From NCBI GenBank assembly GCA_016716125.1, contig JADJWZ010000004.1, forward strand, positions 124,001-188,000: 64,000 nucleotides of DNA, given 5' to 3'. Below are positions 43,870 to 52,757 of this stretch, piece after piece. Position 1 is the stretch's first letter, and each line of letters begins with the position of its first letter. This DNA comes from Ignavibacteria bacterium. Its GTDB lineage: Bacteria; Bacteroidota; Ignavibacteria; Tepidaquicellales; Tepidaquicellaceae. Made by a program: the position numbers and the translations under genes. The notes below the pieces were generated by a model. The model was not told the DNA's origin. It ran no database searches and saw nothing but the letters and a program-made list of their open reading frames with translations.

Positions 43870-45591
43870 ATGAAAAAATTTCAAACAGTTTTATTTCTGC
43901 TTTCTGTTTTGTTCACTACGGAGATCTATTCTCAGTGGTCTTCCGACTCTACTGTAAACCTTATGGTCAGTGATCTAAACGGCGATCAGGCGCTGCCGAA
44001 AATTTCATTAACTTCCGACGGAGGATGTTATATAAGCTGGTTTGATAACAGATCCGGAAGTTATGCGGTGTATCTTCAGAAATTAAATTCATCCGGAGTA
44101 AAGCAGTTTCAGAATGACGGAATTCTTATCAGCGGTAATCCGCAGAGTTCATCGCTTGTTGACTGGGATATGATCACTGATAACGCGGATAATGCAGTCA
44201 TAGTATTTACCGATACTAGGAACGGCTCTTCAATAAATCCTTTCGCTTACAGGATCAGTCCGTCGGGAAATTTTCTCTGGGGAAATAACGGAGTTGCTCT
44301 GGCAGGCGATGCCGGCACATATCAGGCAAATCCGAAAGTGATACAGACGTCAGATTCCAATTTTGTGATCACCTGGGTTTATAGTTCATCACCGAATAAA
44401 ATTGCATTTCAGAAATTATCTCCTGCAGGAGCAAAGCTCTGGGGCGCAGATCCCGTTTACTTCGAAGGCGGAGCTTCGGAAAATTATACTTTTCCGTCTC
44501 TCGTAAGATCTGATAACGGCTCAGTCATTGCATTATGGAGCGGCTATACCGGCCCTTTCATTAATCCGGGAAACTACCGTCTCTACAGCAGAAAAATATC
44601 TTCAGGCGCTGCTACAGTGTGGCAGGATACTGTTTATTCGCTCGGTGGAGTTTTAGGATTTTTTGTACCAAAGATATTCAGCGACGGAAATAACGGAGCG
44701 CTTTATGTCTGGCAGGATGACAGAAATTTATCAAATCTTCAAAGCTCTTATGTTCAGCATATTTCTTCCGCAGGCGTAAGAAATTTTCCGCTGAATGGCT
44801 CGGAAGCATCACAGTCTGCAGGCAATAATAAATTCGACGCATGGGCTTCGCACATGTCTGCAACAGGCGAGACTTATTTAATTTTCAGAATGGCGAATTC
44901 CAACCAGAGTCAGTTCGCAGTATACGGACAAAAATTATCAGCATCAGGTGACAGGCAATGGGGAAATGACGGAAGAGAATTTTTGCCGTTCGGACAAAAT
45001 TCCATGGAAAGATTATTGGTCTTAACAAGAGACACTTCAATAGTTTTTTCTTTTAATGAATCTATATTCGGATCAGCGAATAATCAGATAAGGTATTTCA
45101 GTTCAGACAGAAACGGGAATATCGGTTGGGGCGGATACATACATTATCTGAGCAGCGTGAGTTCGGAGAAGTTAAGACTCACCGGAGTTATAAATTCCTC
45201 TGGTATGAGCATGCTGGCATGGAGCGACAGAAGGCAGGACGGCGGCGGGATCTATGCGCAGAATATAAATTCAAACGGCTCACTCGGAAATCTGACGGGA
45301 ATAAATTCAAATTATCACGAAACTCCCGATGGATATTTCCTTTCTCAGAATTATCCGAATCCGTTTAACCCGAAGACAATAATCAGTTATCAATTATCAA
45401 TGTTCAATGATGTTACACTGAAAGTGTTTGATGTGACCGGAAATGAATTAACGACGCTAATAAACGAGAGTCAGAATCCGGGAAAGTATTCGGTTGAATT
45501 CGATGGAAGTAATTTCCCGAGCGGTGTGTATTTTTATAAACTGACAGCGGGAGGATTTGAGGCAGTGAGAAGAATGATCCTGATAAAGTAA
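43870..45591 (+). CDS. Secreted beta-propeller-like protein with type IX sorting domain
   Basis: The protein has 573 residues with a signal peptide (about 1-21, ending IYSQ). Repeats of about 60-70 residues contain W-x-D-x-R (SWFDNRSG, FTDTRNG, WQDDRNL, WSDRRQDGG) and end in G-x-x-L/W-G, as in propeller-type exported proteins of this phylum. The C-terminal sorting domain reads YFLSQNYPNPFNPKT, VFDVTGNELTTLINESQNPG and SGVYFYKL and ends MILIK. The function is unknown. It ends 16 bp before the outer-membrane protein gene. Confidence 0.87.
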   Translation: MKKFQTVLFLLSVLFTTEIYSQWSSDSTVNLMVSDLNGDQALPKISLTSDGGCYISWFDNRSGSYAVYLQKLNSSGVKQFQNDGILISGNPQSSSLVDWDMITDNADNAVIVFTDTRNGSSINPFAYRISPSGNFLWGNNGVALAGDAGTYQANPKVIQTSDSNFVITWVYSSSPNKIAFQKLSPAGAKLWGADPVYFEGGASENYTFPSLVRSDNGSVIALWSGYTGPFINPGNYRLYSRKISSGAATVWQDTVYSLGGVLGFFVPKIFSDGNNGALYVWQDDRNLSNLQSSYVQHISSAGVRNFPLNGSEASQSAGNNKFDAWASHMSATGETYLIFRMANSNQSQFAVYGQKLSASGDRQWGNDGREFLPFGQNSMERLLVLTRDTSIVFSFNESIFGSANNQIRYFSSDRNGNIGWGGYIHYLSSVSSEKLRLTGVINSSGMSMLAWSDRRQDGGGIYAQNINSNGSLGNLTGINSNYHETPDGYFLSQNYPNPFNPKTIISYQLSMFNDVTLKVFDVTGNELTTLINESQNPGKYSVEFDGSNFPSGVYFYKLTAGGFEAVRRMILIK

Positions 45592-45607
45592 ATATTTTAA
45601 AATTGTC

Positions 45608-46210
45608 ATGAGAATATTTTCAATGCGAAATAAAAAATCAGGATTGTTTAAGTTAATATTTCTTACAATCCTTTTTAGCATTGTCAGTTCAGGTACTTTG
45701 TCAGCTCAGCAATCCGGTAGCAGATTAATTTCTGAAAACCCTTATCTGAATTTCCCACAGGACAGTCATCAGACTGCAATTGAAAACATAAGTCTTTTGG
45801 CAATTCTTTTCCCTTTAAATCCAATCTTTCTTATCGAGAATAAAAGATTTTATGCAGGCATCACAAAGGAATTTTCGGTAGGGAAATTTCCATTCGGAAG
45901 ATTTGCAGCTGAGTATTCGCTTATTTTCAGAGAGACACGTGTAAATCATTTAAGACTTTCATACAACTTCGACATCCCTCTGGTAGCGGGAGATATTGCA
46001 GCGGTAATCCTTTCCGCAGGCGGCGGATATTTCACGGACTTCGATAAGAAAGGTTATTTCCCGCAATTGTCTTTTGGCATACTGCTTCCTGCAACAGAAA
46101 TTATTGCCGTCAATCTTTATTTTAAAACTCGTTATACATTTATGGATGACAAATCGAAATCAGATATATTTGATATTTCACTTGGATTCAGCGCAGCATA
46201 TTATTTTTAG
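45608..46210 (+). CDS. Putative outer-membrane beta-barrel protein
   Basis: The protein has 200 residues with a signal peptide (about 8-34, ending LSAQ). Alternating hydrophobic/polar strands (FYAGITKEFSV, RFAAEYSLIFRET, HLRLSYNFDIP, VILSAGGGYFTDF, AVNLYFKTRYTF) lead to a C-terminal aromatic residue (SAAYYF), as in small outer-membrane barrels. A second ATG six codons in is an alternative start. The stop is directly followed by the moeB-like start. This may be chance or an operon. Confidence 0.7.
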   Translation: MRIFSMRNKKSGLFKLIFLTILFSIVSSGTLSAQQSGSRLISENPYLNFPQDSHQTAIENISLLAILFPLNPIFLIENKRFYAGITKEFSVGKFPFGRFAAEYSLIFRETRVNHLRLSYNFDIPLVAGDIAAVILSAGGGYFTDFDKKGYFPQLSFGILLPATEIIAVNLYFKTRYTFMDDKSKSDIFDISLGFSAAYYF

Positions 46211-46930
46211 ATGAATTTGAGCGAAACAAATAAGACAGAAAGATATGAAAGACAGATCAGACTTAAGGAAATAGGAGCTGACGGACAAAAAAAATTAAAA
46301 GAAGCTTCCGTATTAGTGATCGGAGCGGGCGGGATCGGATGTCCGCTGCTGTCATATCTTTGCGCAGCGGGAATAGGTAAGATCGGCATAGTTGATTTCG
46401 ATAAAGTGGATATTTCCAATCTGCACAGACAGGTTCTTTATAATGAAGCTCAGACAGGAATGTACAAATCTGAAGCTGCGCTGGAAAATCTGATCAAGTT
46501 AAATTCCGAAACCAAATTCAGAGTATTCAATACAAGCTTAGGAAAATCAAACGGAGGTAATATCATCAGGGAATTTGATATCATTGCCGATGCGACCGAT
46601 AATTTACGATCGAGGTATATAATCAATGATCTCTGCCTTGAAAAGAAAAAGCCCTTAATATGGGGAGCCGTAAATAAATTTGAACTGCAGGTTTCAGTAT
46701 TTAACTTCAACGGCGGAGCTGATCTCAGAAAATTATTTCCGGAAATTAATTCAGATGTTAATTTAAAAAGCTGTGAAGAGCAGGGAGTGACCGGACCCGT
46801 TCCGGGAATGGCTGCAATGCTGATGTCTGCTGAGGCGATCAAGATCATTACAGGCTGCGGAGTTGTAATGAGCAATGAAATGCTGATCATAAATATGCTA
46901 AGTAATGATTACAGAAAAATTAAATTCTGA
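46211..46930 (+). CDS. moeB: MoeB/ThiF-type adenylyltransferase (E1-like)
   Basis: The protein has 239 residues. It has the nucleotide-binding GAGGIGCPLLSYL (about 37-49), DFDKVDISNLHRQVLYNEAQ and DATDNLRSRYIIND, all hallmarks of MoeB/ThiF enzymes. A conserved cysteine is in SCEEQGVTGPVPGM. The family adenylates the C-terminal glycine of a ubiquitin-like sulfur carrier (MoaD or ThiS). The zinc-binding CxxC pairs of E. coli MoeB are not seen. MoeB rather than ThiF is chosen because moaE and moaCB follow. moaD itself was not found in the window. Confidence 0.85.
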   Translation: MNLSETNKTERYERQIRLKEIGADGQKKLKEASVLVIGAGGIGCPLLSYLCAAGIGKIGIVDFDKVDISNLHRQVLYNEAQTGMYKSEAALENLIKLNSETKFRVFNTSLGKSNGGNIIREFDIIADATDNLRSRYIINDLCLEKKKPLIWGAVNKFELQVSVFNFNGGADLRKLFPEINSDVNLKSCEEQGVTGPVPGMAAMLMSAEAIKIITGCGVVMSNEMLIINMLSNDYRKIKF

Positions 46931-46977
46931 AATTAAACCGCTGATTAAATTTAAAATTAAGTAATCTATTTTCACTG

Positions 46978-47385
46978 ATGGAAAAAAAATATAAATATTT
47001 AACTGAAAGGAAAATAGAGCCGGAAAAAATATTAGCCGGACTTAAAAGTAATGAACACTTTACGGATTCAGGCGCGCAGTTTATTTTTATCGGAAGAGTG
47101 AGGAGCGATATTTTAAATGACCGTGTAGTAAAGAGCCTGCTGTATTCAGCTTACACTGAAATGGCGGAAAAAATTATAGGAGAGATCAGAGAAGAAATAA
47201 TTAATGAATACGAACTGACCGGACTGGAAATAATTCACGGCATTGGTAACATCAAAGCGGGTGAAATATCATTCTATGTTTCAGGAATTTCAGCTCACAG
47301 AAGCAGAACGTCTGAAGCTGTTGATATGACGGTAAAGAGAATTAAAAAGGAAGTTCCTGTCTGGAAGAAAGATGTTTTTAATTAA
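46978..47385 (+). CDS. moaE: Molybdopterin synthase catalytic subunit MoaE
   Basis: The 135-residue protein has FIGRVRSDI near residue 40, LLYSAYTEMAEKII, HGIGNIKAGEISFYVSGISA and the C-terminal catalytic-lysine block KRIKKEVPVWKKDVF, the family pattern. MoaE receives sulfur from MoaD and makes molybdopterin from cyclic pyranopterin monophosphate. It lies 47 bp after moeB and 14 bp before moaCB. Confidence 0.93.
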   Translation: MEKKYKYLTERKIEPEKILAGLKSNEHFTDSGAQFIFIGRVRSDILNDRVVKSLLYSAYTEMAEKIIGEIREEIINEYELTGLEIIHGIGNIKAGEISFYVSGISAHRSRTSEAVDMTVKRIKKEVPVWKKDVFN

Positions 47386-47399
47386 TCAGATAAAGAAAA

Positions 47400-48308
47400 A
47401 TGATAGACATTACAAATAAGATAAATACATTAAGGACAGCTACCGCTAAAGCTATATTGAAAGTTTCCGGTGTAAGTATAAAAGCGATAAAGGAAAATGC
47501 GGTTCCGAAAGGAGATGTTTTTGCATCAGCGCGGACAGCGGGATTATTAGCGGTGAAGAATACAAGTCTTAATCTTCCTCATTGCCATCCGATACCTGTT
47601 GAATATACTGATATAAATTTTTTTGTAAGAAAGAATAATATTATAGAAATAAATATTGAAGTAAAAACTATATACAAAACCGGCTGTGAGATGGAAGCAT
47701 TGTACGGAGTATCAGTCTGCGCGCTCACGGTCTATGATATGCTGAAGCCGATTGATAAGAATATTATCATCGGCGAAATTTCACTTACCGGTAAGAGTGG
47801 CGGTAAGTCCGATGTTTTAATCAGCAGCGCGGTGAATTTGAAAGCGTCCGTAATTGTGGTATCGGATTCAGTATTTTCAGGAAAATCAAAAGACATCTCG
47901 GGAATGATCATTATGGATAAGCTGAAGTCATACGGAATAAAAATTAATAAGCATCTGACTGTACCTGATGATGAGAAACTACTTACTAAAAATATTATAA
48001 AAGAAATAAAAGACGGAAATGATTTGATCATTACGACCGGCGGAACCGGGGCGTCAGCAAGAGACATTACCGGAGAGACAGTCAGGAAAATGCTAGATAA
48101 AGATCTGTCAGGAATCATGGAATCTGCGAGGTCATTTGGTCAGAATAAAACTCCTTATTCAATGATGTCAGACGGAGCAGCAGGATTCAAAGGCAATACA
48201 CTAATACTGACATTTCCCGGCTCACCTGCAGGTGTAAAAGATTATCTCAATGCTTTATTACCCTATGTATTCCATTTGTTCGATGTCAGAAAGGGAAAGA
48301 GGCATTAG
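47400..48308 (+). CDS. moaCB: Bifunctional MoaC-MoaB molybdenum cofactor protein
   Basis: The protein has 302 residues in two parts. Residues about 1-148 are MoaC: MIDITNKINTLRTATAKA, LPHCHPIPVEYTDINF, KTGCEMEALYGVSVCALTVY, and the catalytic Asp/Lys in KPIDKNIIIGEISLTGKSGG. Residues about 150-302 are a MoaB/MogA-type domain: VIVVSDSVFSGKSKDISG, ITTGGTGASARDITGE, and TFPGSPAGVKDYLNALLPY. MoaC helps convert GTP to cyclic pyranopterin monophosphate; MoaB/MogA domains adenylate molybdopterin. Such fusions are known in Bacteroidetes-type bacteria. MoaA, MoaD and MoeA are not in this window. Confidence 0.93.
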   Translation: MIDITNKINTLRTATAKAILKVSGVSIKAIKENAVPKGDVFASARTAGLLAVKNTSLNLPHCHPIPVEYTDINFFVRKNNIIEINIEVKTIYKTGCEMEALYGVSVCALTVYDMLKPIDKNIIIGEISLTGKSGGKSDVLISSAVNLKASVIVVSDSVFSGKSKDISGMIIMDKLKSYGIKINKHLTVPDDEKLLTKNIIKEIKDGNDLIITTGGTGASARDITGETVRKMLDKDLSGIMESARSFGQNKTPYSMMSDGAAGFKGNTLILTFPGSPAGVKDYLNALLPYVFHLFDVRKGKRH

Positions 48309-48374
48309 TAGATTTTTTTAATCTGTAAAATTTAGTTAGTTATATATCTTATGAAATAAATTAAGTTTTTGTCA

Positions 48375-49262
48375 TTAACTTTTTTCGTCTTTAACATTTT
48401 TTATAATTCCCTCAATAAGTCCGAACGGTTCATCAGTCGGAATAAAGATCTCATTAAAATTATCAAGATCAAACCTGTCGAGATCAAACTTAAGATAATG
48501 TTTATTCGGCATTGATATAAAAATTTCTTTTACTTCCGGACATTGTTCGGTTACTTTTTTTCCGCATTCATATAAAGTCTGCTGAACAGAAAGACTGCTG
48601 TGCTCTGCGAAAGTTTTTAGAAGTAAATTTCTTACCGTATCATGTATTGATCTGAAATCAATGTCATATTCAAAATATTTCCATTCAGCTTTTATACTCG
48701 TTGAAAATATTCTGTCCTTTGTTTCCAGTAATGTAGTGTATTTATCTTTAATGAACCCTTCGAAGCCGGAATTTGTAGTTTTTAATACAAGCAGATTATT
48801 CAAGCCGGATTTTATTTTATAATCATCTCTGCTGATTTTCAAGCTGCAGTTTCTGGTTTCATTACCCGGACTTATGAACGAGTGATTATGAGGGTGATGC
48901 TGATTAATTTCTTTTTCAGAAGAATCATGAATATTTATCCGCTTCCAGATCTTTTCAACAGCTTTAACCCTGACTTCAGAAATCTGAATATTGTTGTCCA
49001 GAAAATAATTTCCAAGGTAAAGACAAAATTCTTCAATGGAATTCATAGGGTTTTCTTTTGCAAGTACATACACTGTATTTTTAATTGTATCGGTGGGAAG
49101 TACTTTACTGTTATCACCTTTAAGATGAACGTCATCGAAGTCGCCTTTCAGCTGAACATTAATACTTACTTCCGTTATATCATGTATCAGTCCGTTACGT
49201 TTTACTTTCAAAACACGAACGGCTGATTTACCATAGTTGTTTTTTTTGAGAACAGATTTCAT
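48375..49262 (-). CDS. Urate oxidase (uricase)
   Basis: The protein has 295 residues from the ATG at 49262. A longer frame to 49340 adds 26 AT-rich codons not typical of the family. YGKSAVRVLKV (Lys12), KVLPTDTIKNTVYVLA (Thr57), GFIKDKYTTLLETKDRIFST, SVQQTLYE (Gln) and ISMPNKHYLKFDL (His) match the cofactor-free uricase active site Lys-Thr-Arg-Gln-His. The enzyme oxidises urate to 5-hydroxyisourate in the first step of uricolysis. A run HHPHNH sits in a loop around residue 125. It is divergent from allB, with the heptad repeat between them. Confidence 0.95.
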   Translation of the reverse strand: MKSVLKKNNYGKSAVRVLKVKRNGLIHDITEVSINVQLKGDFDDVHLKGDNSKVLPTDTIKNTVYVLAKENPMNSIEEFCLYLGNYFLDNNIQISEVRVKAVEKIWKRINIHDSSEKEINQHHPHNHSFISPGNETRNCSLKISRDDYKIKSGLNNLLVLKTTNSGFEGFIKDKYTTLLETKDRIFSTSIKAEWKYFEYDIDFRSIHDTVRNLLLKTFAEHSSLSVQQTLYECGKKVTEQCPEVKEIFISMPNKHYLKFDLDRFDLDNFNEIFIPTDEPFGLIEGIIKNVKDEKS

Positions 49263-49330
49263 ATTTAATTTTTTTTTAAATATAACAGTTAATAATTTTT
49301 TAATGAATACCGAAATATAAATAGCTTTAT

Positions 49331-49460
49331 CAATTTTCAATTTTCAATTTTCAATTTTCAATTTTCAATTATCAACTATTAACTATTAACTATTAACTAT
49401 TAACTATTAACTATTAACTATTAACTATTAACTATTAACTATTAACTATTAACTATTAAC
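49331..49460. repeat. Heptad tandem array in the uricase/allantoinase divergent region
   Basis: 130 bases in one unbroken 7-bp register: five CAATTTT units (49331-49365), one CAATTAT, one CAACTAT, then about twelve TAACTAT-type units ending at 49460. The intermediates change one base at a time, so this is one array that has drifted from one unit to another. It lies 49 bp before the allB start and 69 bp from the uricase start, so it is within the likely promoter region of both. Confidence 0.95.
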
Positions 49461-49508
49461 AGAAATCAAATGGTTTGTTATTAAATTTATTTGAAATTAT
49501 TTTAGCGA

Positions 49509-50852
49509 ATGAAATTTGGAATACGGAGCAGAAATGTTCTCATAGATAATGAGATCAGAAGCGCAGTAGTATTAATTGAGAACGGTAAGATCTCGGATAT
49601 TCTTGATTATAATACTTCAGGAGAATATGTAATAGAAGATTATGGTGAACTGACCGTTATGCCGTCGCTTATTGACACTCATGTTCATGTAAATGAGCCT
49701 GGAAGGGAAGACTGGGAAGGATTTGAATCATTAACAAAATCAGCTGCAGCCGGCGGCATCACAATGATAGTTGACATGCCTCTGAACAGTTCGCCTGTAA
49801 CGACAGATAAAAATTCATTTGAAAAAAAGATCCGAGCTGCGGAAGGAAAACTTTTTACTGACGCAGGATTTTACGGCGGGGCTGTGCCTGACAATATATC
49901 TGAACTGAATTCACTTCATGGTTGCGGAGTTTTGGGATTCAAATCATTTATGATAGATTCCGGGCTTGATGAATTCAGACACGTGAATGAAAGTGATCTT
50001 GAGAAAATAATTTATGAGTTAAATAAATTTTCAAAGGTTCCTTTGCTTGTACATGCAGAAAAGTCTGAAAGAGAGAAGGAGAATAATATTGGTAATGAAT
50101 TTTCATTCAGTTCTTTTTTAAAAAGCAGACCGGGAGAGATGGAATGTGAGGCTATTAAAATACTGATAAGATTATCAGAAAAATATGACAGTCATATTCA
50201 TATTGTACATTTGTCTTGTGCTGATGCAGTTGATTTGATAATAAAAGCAAAGGAAGACGGATTAAAAATAACAGTTGAGACATGTCCGCATTATCTGTAT
50301 TTTCATTCTGAAAATATTCCTGAAAAGAATACAGTTTTTAAATGCACTCCGCCGATAAGGGATAATGATAACAGGGAAAAATTATGGAAAGCTGTTAAAG
50401 ACGGAGTGATAGATATGATAGTCAGCGATCATTCTCCGTGTCCTGATGATATGAAATTTACTACTGAAGGAAATTTTAAAAAAGCCTGGGGCGGAATATC
50501 GGGAATACAATTAGGTTTATCCGCAGTCTGGACTGAATCTGAGAAAAGAGGATTCAGCATTCCGGATATATCGAAGCTTATGAGCGCAGGACCGGCGAAG
50601 CTTATTGGAATGGAGAAAGTAAAAGGGAAAATTGAAAAAGGATTTGACGCTGATATAATAATTTTTGATCCTGATAAAACTTTCACTGTGGACAGTAAAA
50701 TATTATTTCATAAAAACAAACTGACTCCTTATGAAGGGGAAAAATTAAAAGGGAAAGTAATTGCTACTTATTTAAGAGGAAATAAAATTTACGACAATGG
50801 TAAAATCATTGATAAACTTTACGGTAAAATAATACTGAAAGAAACATTTTAA
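49509..50852 (+). CDS. allB: Allantoinase AllB
   Basis: The protein has 447 residues of the amidohydrolase superfamily. It has the metal-binding DTHVHVNEPG (His58, His60), GFKSFMIDSG (likely carboxylated Lys), LLVHAEKSE, IHIVHLSCADA and the catalytic SDHSPC Asp. EPGREDWEGF is characteristic of allantoinase. It hydrolyses allantoin to allantoate. It lies 6 bp before alc. Confidence 0.95.
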   Translation: MKFGIRSRNVLIDNEIRSAVVLIENGKISDILDYNTSGEYVIEDYGELTVMPSLIDTHVHVNEPGREDWEGFESLTKSAAAGGITMIVDMPLNSSPVTTDKNSFEKKIRAAEGKLFTDAGFYGGAVPDNISELNSLHGCGVLGFKSFMIDSGLDEFRHVNESDLEKIIYELNKFSKVPLLVHAEKSEREKENNIGNEFSFSSFLKSRPGEMECEAIKILIRLSEKYDSHIHIVHLSCADAVDLIIKAKEDGLKITVETCPHYLYFHSENIPEKNTVFKCTPPIRDNDNREKLWKAVKDGVIDMIVSDHSPCPDDMKFTTEGNFKKAWGGISGIQLGLSAVWTESEKRGFSIPDISKLMSAGPAKLIGMEKVKGKIEKGFDADIIIFDPDKTFTVDSKILFHKNKLTPYEGEKLKGKVIATYLRGNKIYDNGKIIDKLYGKIILKETF

Positions 50853-50858
50853 ATTAAT

Positions 50859-51863
50859 ATGAACGGAAATAAGCTTACTGTCTTTAACGGACTTGTTGAT
50901 CTTGCTTCAGAGAAATTCGGAGGAAAAGCGGAAGTAGCCAGTGATGATTTTTTTGCGCCGAAAGAAAATCTTCTTAAGACGGAACTGCCGGTTTTCATTC
51001 CTGATAAATACACCGAGAACGGTAAATGGATGGACGGCTGGGAATCGAAAAGAAAAAGAACTCCGGGAAATGACTGGTGTATTATCAGACTCGGACTCAG
51101 AGGAATCATAAAAGGTCTGGATATTGACACAAGTTACTTTCTCGGAAATCATCCGCCTTATGCTTCAGCGGAAGCATGTTATTCAAATCCGGATAGTTTA
51201 GCGAAAAAGGACTGGAAATATATTTTGAATAAGTCACCTCTTTCTCCGGGTTCGCAGAATATCTTTTCCGTTAATGATGAGAATATTTATAATACCGTTC
51301 GTTTAAATATTTATCCTGACGGAGGAGTAGCTAGATTCAGAGTTTACGGTATTGTTAAGCCGGACAGTACTGAATTGAAGAAGGGTGAACTTACAGATTT
51401 AGCTGCTCTGATAAACGGAGGAAAAGTATTGGTTTGCAATGATATGTTCTTCGGTTCAATGGATAATCTTATTGCTCCGGGAAAAAGCAAAGTGATGGGT
51501 GACGGCTGGGAGACAAGGAGAAAAAGAATTCCGGGATATGACTGGATAATTGTAAAGCTGAATGGAGCGGGAAAGGTCAGAAGAATTATTGTCGATACAA
51601 ATTTATTCAAAGGAAATTACCCTGATAAATGTTCGATAGAAGGATGTTACAATCATGATATTCCTGATGATGAGATTACTTCTACTGAAGTTAAGTGGAA
51701 TGAAATTTTAAACAAAACATCTTTGAAGGGAGACACTGAGAATTTATTTGAAAGTGAGCTGAGTGAAACGGGAAGCGTAACTCACATTCGTTTAAATATA
51801 TTTCCTGACGGCGGAGTAAGCAGACTAAGAATTTTCGGAACACCTGACATAACATCGAAATGA
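50859..51863 (+). CDS. alc: Allantoicase
   Basis: The protein has 334 residues made of two homologous halves, each with a W-E-x-K/R-R-K-R-x-P-G-x-D-W motif (WESKRKRTPGNDWCIIRLGL at about 62-81 and WETRRKRIPGYDWIIVKLNG at about 216-235) and an R-L-N-I-F/Y-P-D-G-G motif. The start MNGNKLTVFNGLVDLASEKF fits the family. Allantoicase splits allantoate into ureidoglycolate and urea. It overlaps uraD by four bases (ATGA). Confidence 0.96.
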   Translation: MNGNKLTVFNGLVDLASEKFGGKAEVASDDFFAPKENLLKTELPVFIPDKYTENGKWMDGWESKRKRTPGNDWCIIRLGLRGIIKGLDIDTSYFLGNHPPYASAEACYSNPDSLAKKDWKYILNKSPLSPGSQNIFSVNDENIYNTVRLNIYPDGGVARFRVYGIVKPDSTELKKGELTDLAALINGGKVLVCNDMFFGSMDNLIAPGKSKVMGDGWETRRKRIPGYDWIIVKLNGAGKVRRIIVDTNLFKGNYPDKCSIEGCYNHDIPDDEITSTEVKWNEILNKTSLKGDTENLFESELSETGSVTHIRLNIFPDGGVSRLRIFGTPDITSK

Positions 51864-52345
51864 AAGATATTTTAAAAAAGTGCTGCGGTTCTGATAGATG
51901 GGTAAAAGAAATGATGAGAAATCAGAGGTTTGAAACAACTGAAGATATTATGAAAGATGCTGAAAGGATCTGGTACTCACTGGAAAAGTCCGACTGGCTT
52001 GAAGCGTTTGATCATCATCCGAAAATAGGCGACATGAATTCTTTAAAGGAAAAATTTTCTGTTTCAAAAGATCTGTCCGTGGATGAACAGGCGGGCGCTT
52101 TATCGGCAACTGATGAGACTTTATCGGAACTTTCTCATTACAATCAATTGTATGAAAAAAAATTCGGTTTCATATTTATAGTTTTTGCAACGGGAAAAAG
52201 CGCTGAAGAAATGCTCGGAATAATCAAAGAAAGAATAAATAACGATCCGGAAACTGAGCTCAGAACAGCTGCAGAGGAACAATTTAAGATCACAAAATTA
52301 AGATTAAAAAATTATTATGAGTCTGATCACAACACACGTACTTGA
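51860..52345 (+). CDS. uraD: OHCU decarboxylase UraD
   Basis: The 161-residue protein has CCGSDRWVKEMMRNQRF, the active-site motif DHHPKIGD (about 51-58, catalytic His before Pro), EQAGALSATDETLSEL and the FIFIVFATGKSAEEML segment. It decarboxylates 2-oxo-4-hydroxy-4-carboxy-5-ureidoimidazoline to S-allantoin, the third uricolytic step. Its 3' end overlaps uraH by 29 bp in another frame. Confidence 0.94.
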   Translation: MKDILKKCCGSDRWVKEMMRNQRFETTEDIMKDAERIWYSLEKSDWLEAFDHHPKIGDMNSLKEKFSVSKDLSVDEQAGALSATDETLSELSHYNQLYEKKFGFIFIVFATGKSAEEMLGIIKERINNDPETELRTAAEEQFKITKLRLKNYYESDHNTRT

Positions 52346-52655
52346 TACATCTACCGGTAAGCCGGCTACCGGTGTAAAGGCTGAATTATTTTTTTTGGAT
52401 AATACTTTATGGAAAATGATTGCAGAAGGAATTACAAACGAAGACGGCAGAATAACTGATCTTTTAAATGAAAGGGATTCACTGCAGTTTGGATTGTATA
52501 AATTAAAATTTGAAACAGGTGATTTCTTTTTTAAAAACGGAGCTGATACTTTTTACCCATATGCAGAAATTACTTTTAAAATAAATGATGACAGACATTA
52601 TCACATACCTCTCCTTATAAGTCCTTTTGGATTTACTACATACCGCGGAAGCTGA
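52317..52655 (+). CDS. uraH: 5-hydroxyisourate hydrolase (transthyretin-like)
   Basis: The 112-residue protein starts with the family motif TTHVLDTSTGKPATGV and ends with the diagnostic YRGS. HYHIPLLISPFGFTTYRGS is the classical C-terminus of HIU hydrolases. The enzyme hydrolyses 5-hydroxyisourate to OHCU, linking uricase and UraD. It has no export signal. The start lies inside uraD and needs no further upstream codon. Confidence 0.95.
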   Translation: MSLITTHVLDTSTGKPATGVKAELFFLDNTLWKMIAEGITNEDGRITDLLNERDSLQFGLYKLKFETGDFFFKNGADTFYPYAEITFKINDDRHYHIPLLISPFGFTTYRGS

Positions 52656-52757
52656 AAAATTAAACAGATATATTTTTCCAAATATATTTTTTTACAATAT
52701 TTTTGAAATACACAAAGCACAAACCTGTTATAAAATGATTAATCAAATTTCTCACAA

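Noticed and set aside
49263..49340. Longer 321-codon start for uricase at 49340
   Set aside because: The additional 26 residues are Lys/Ile-rich AT-noise that runs into the heptad array. The family begins near YGKSAVRV, shortly after the ATG at 49262.
49331..49460. CRISPR array
   Set aside because: Units are 7 bp with no spacers; this is a simple tandem repeat.
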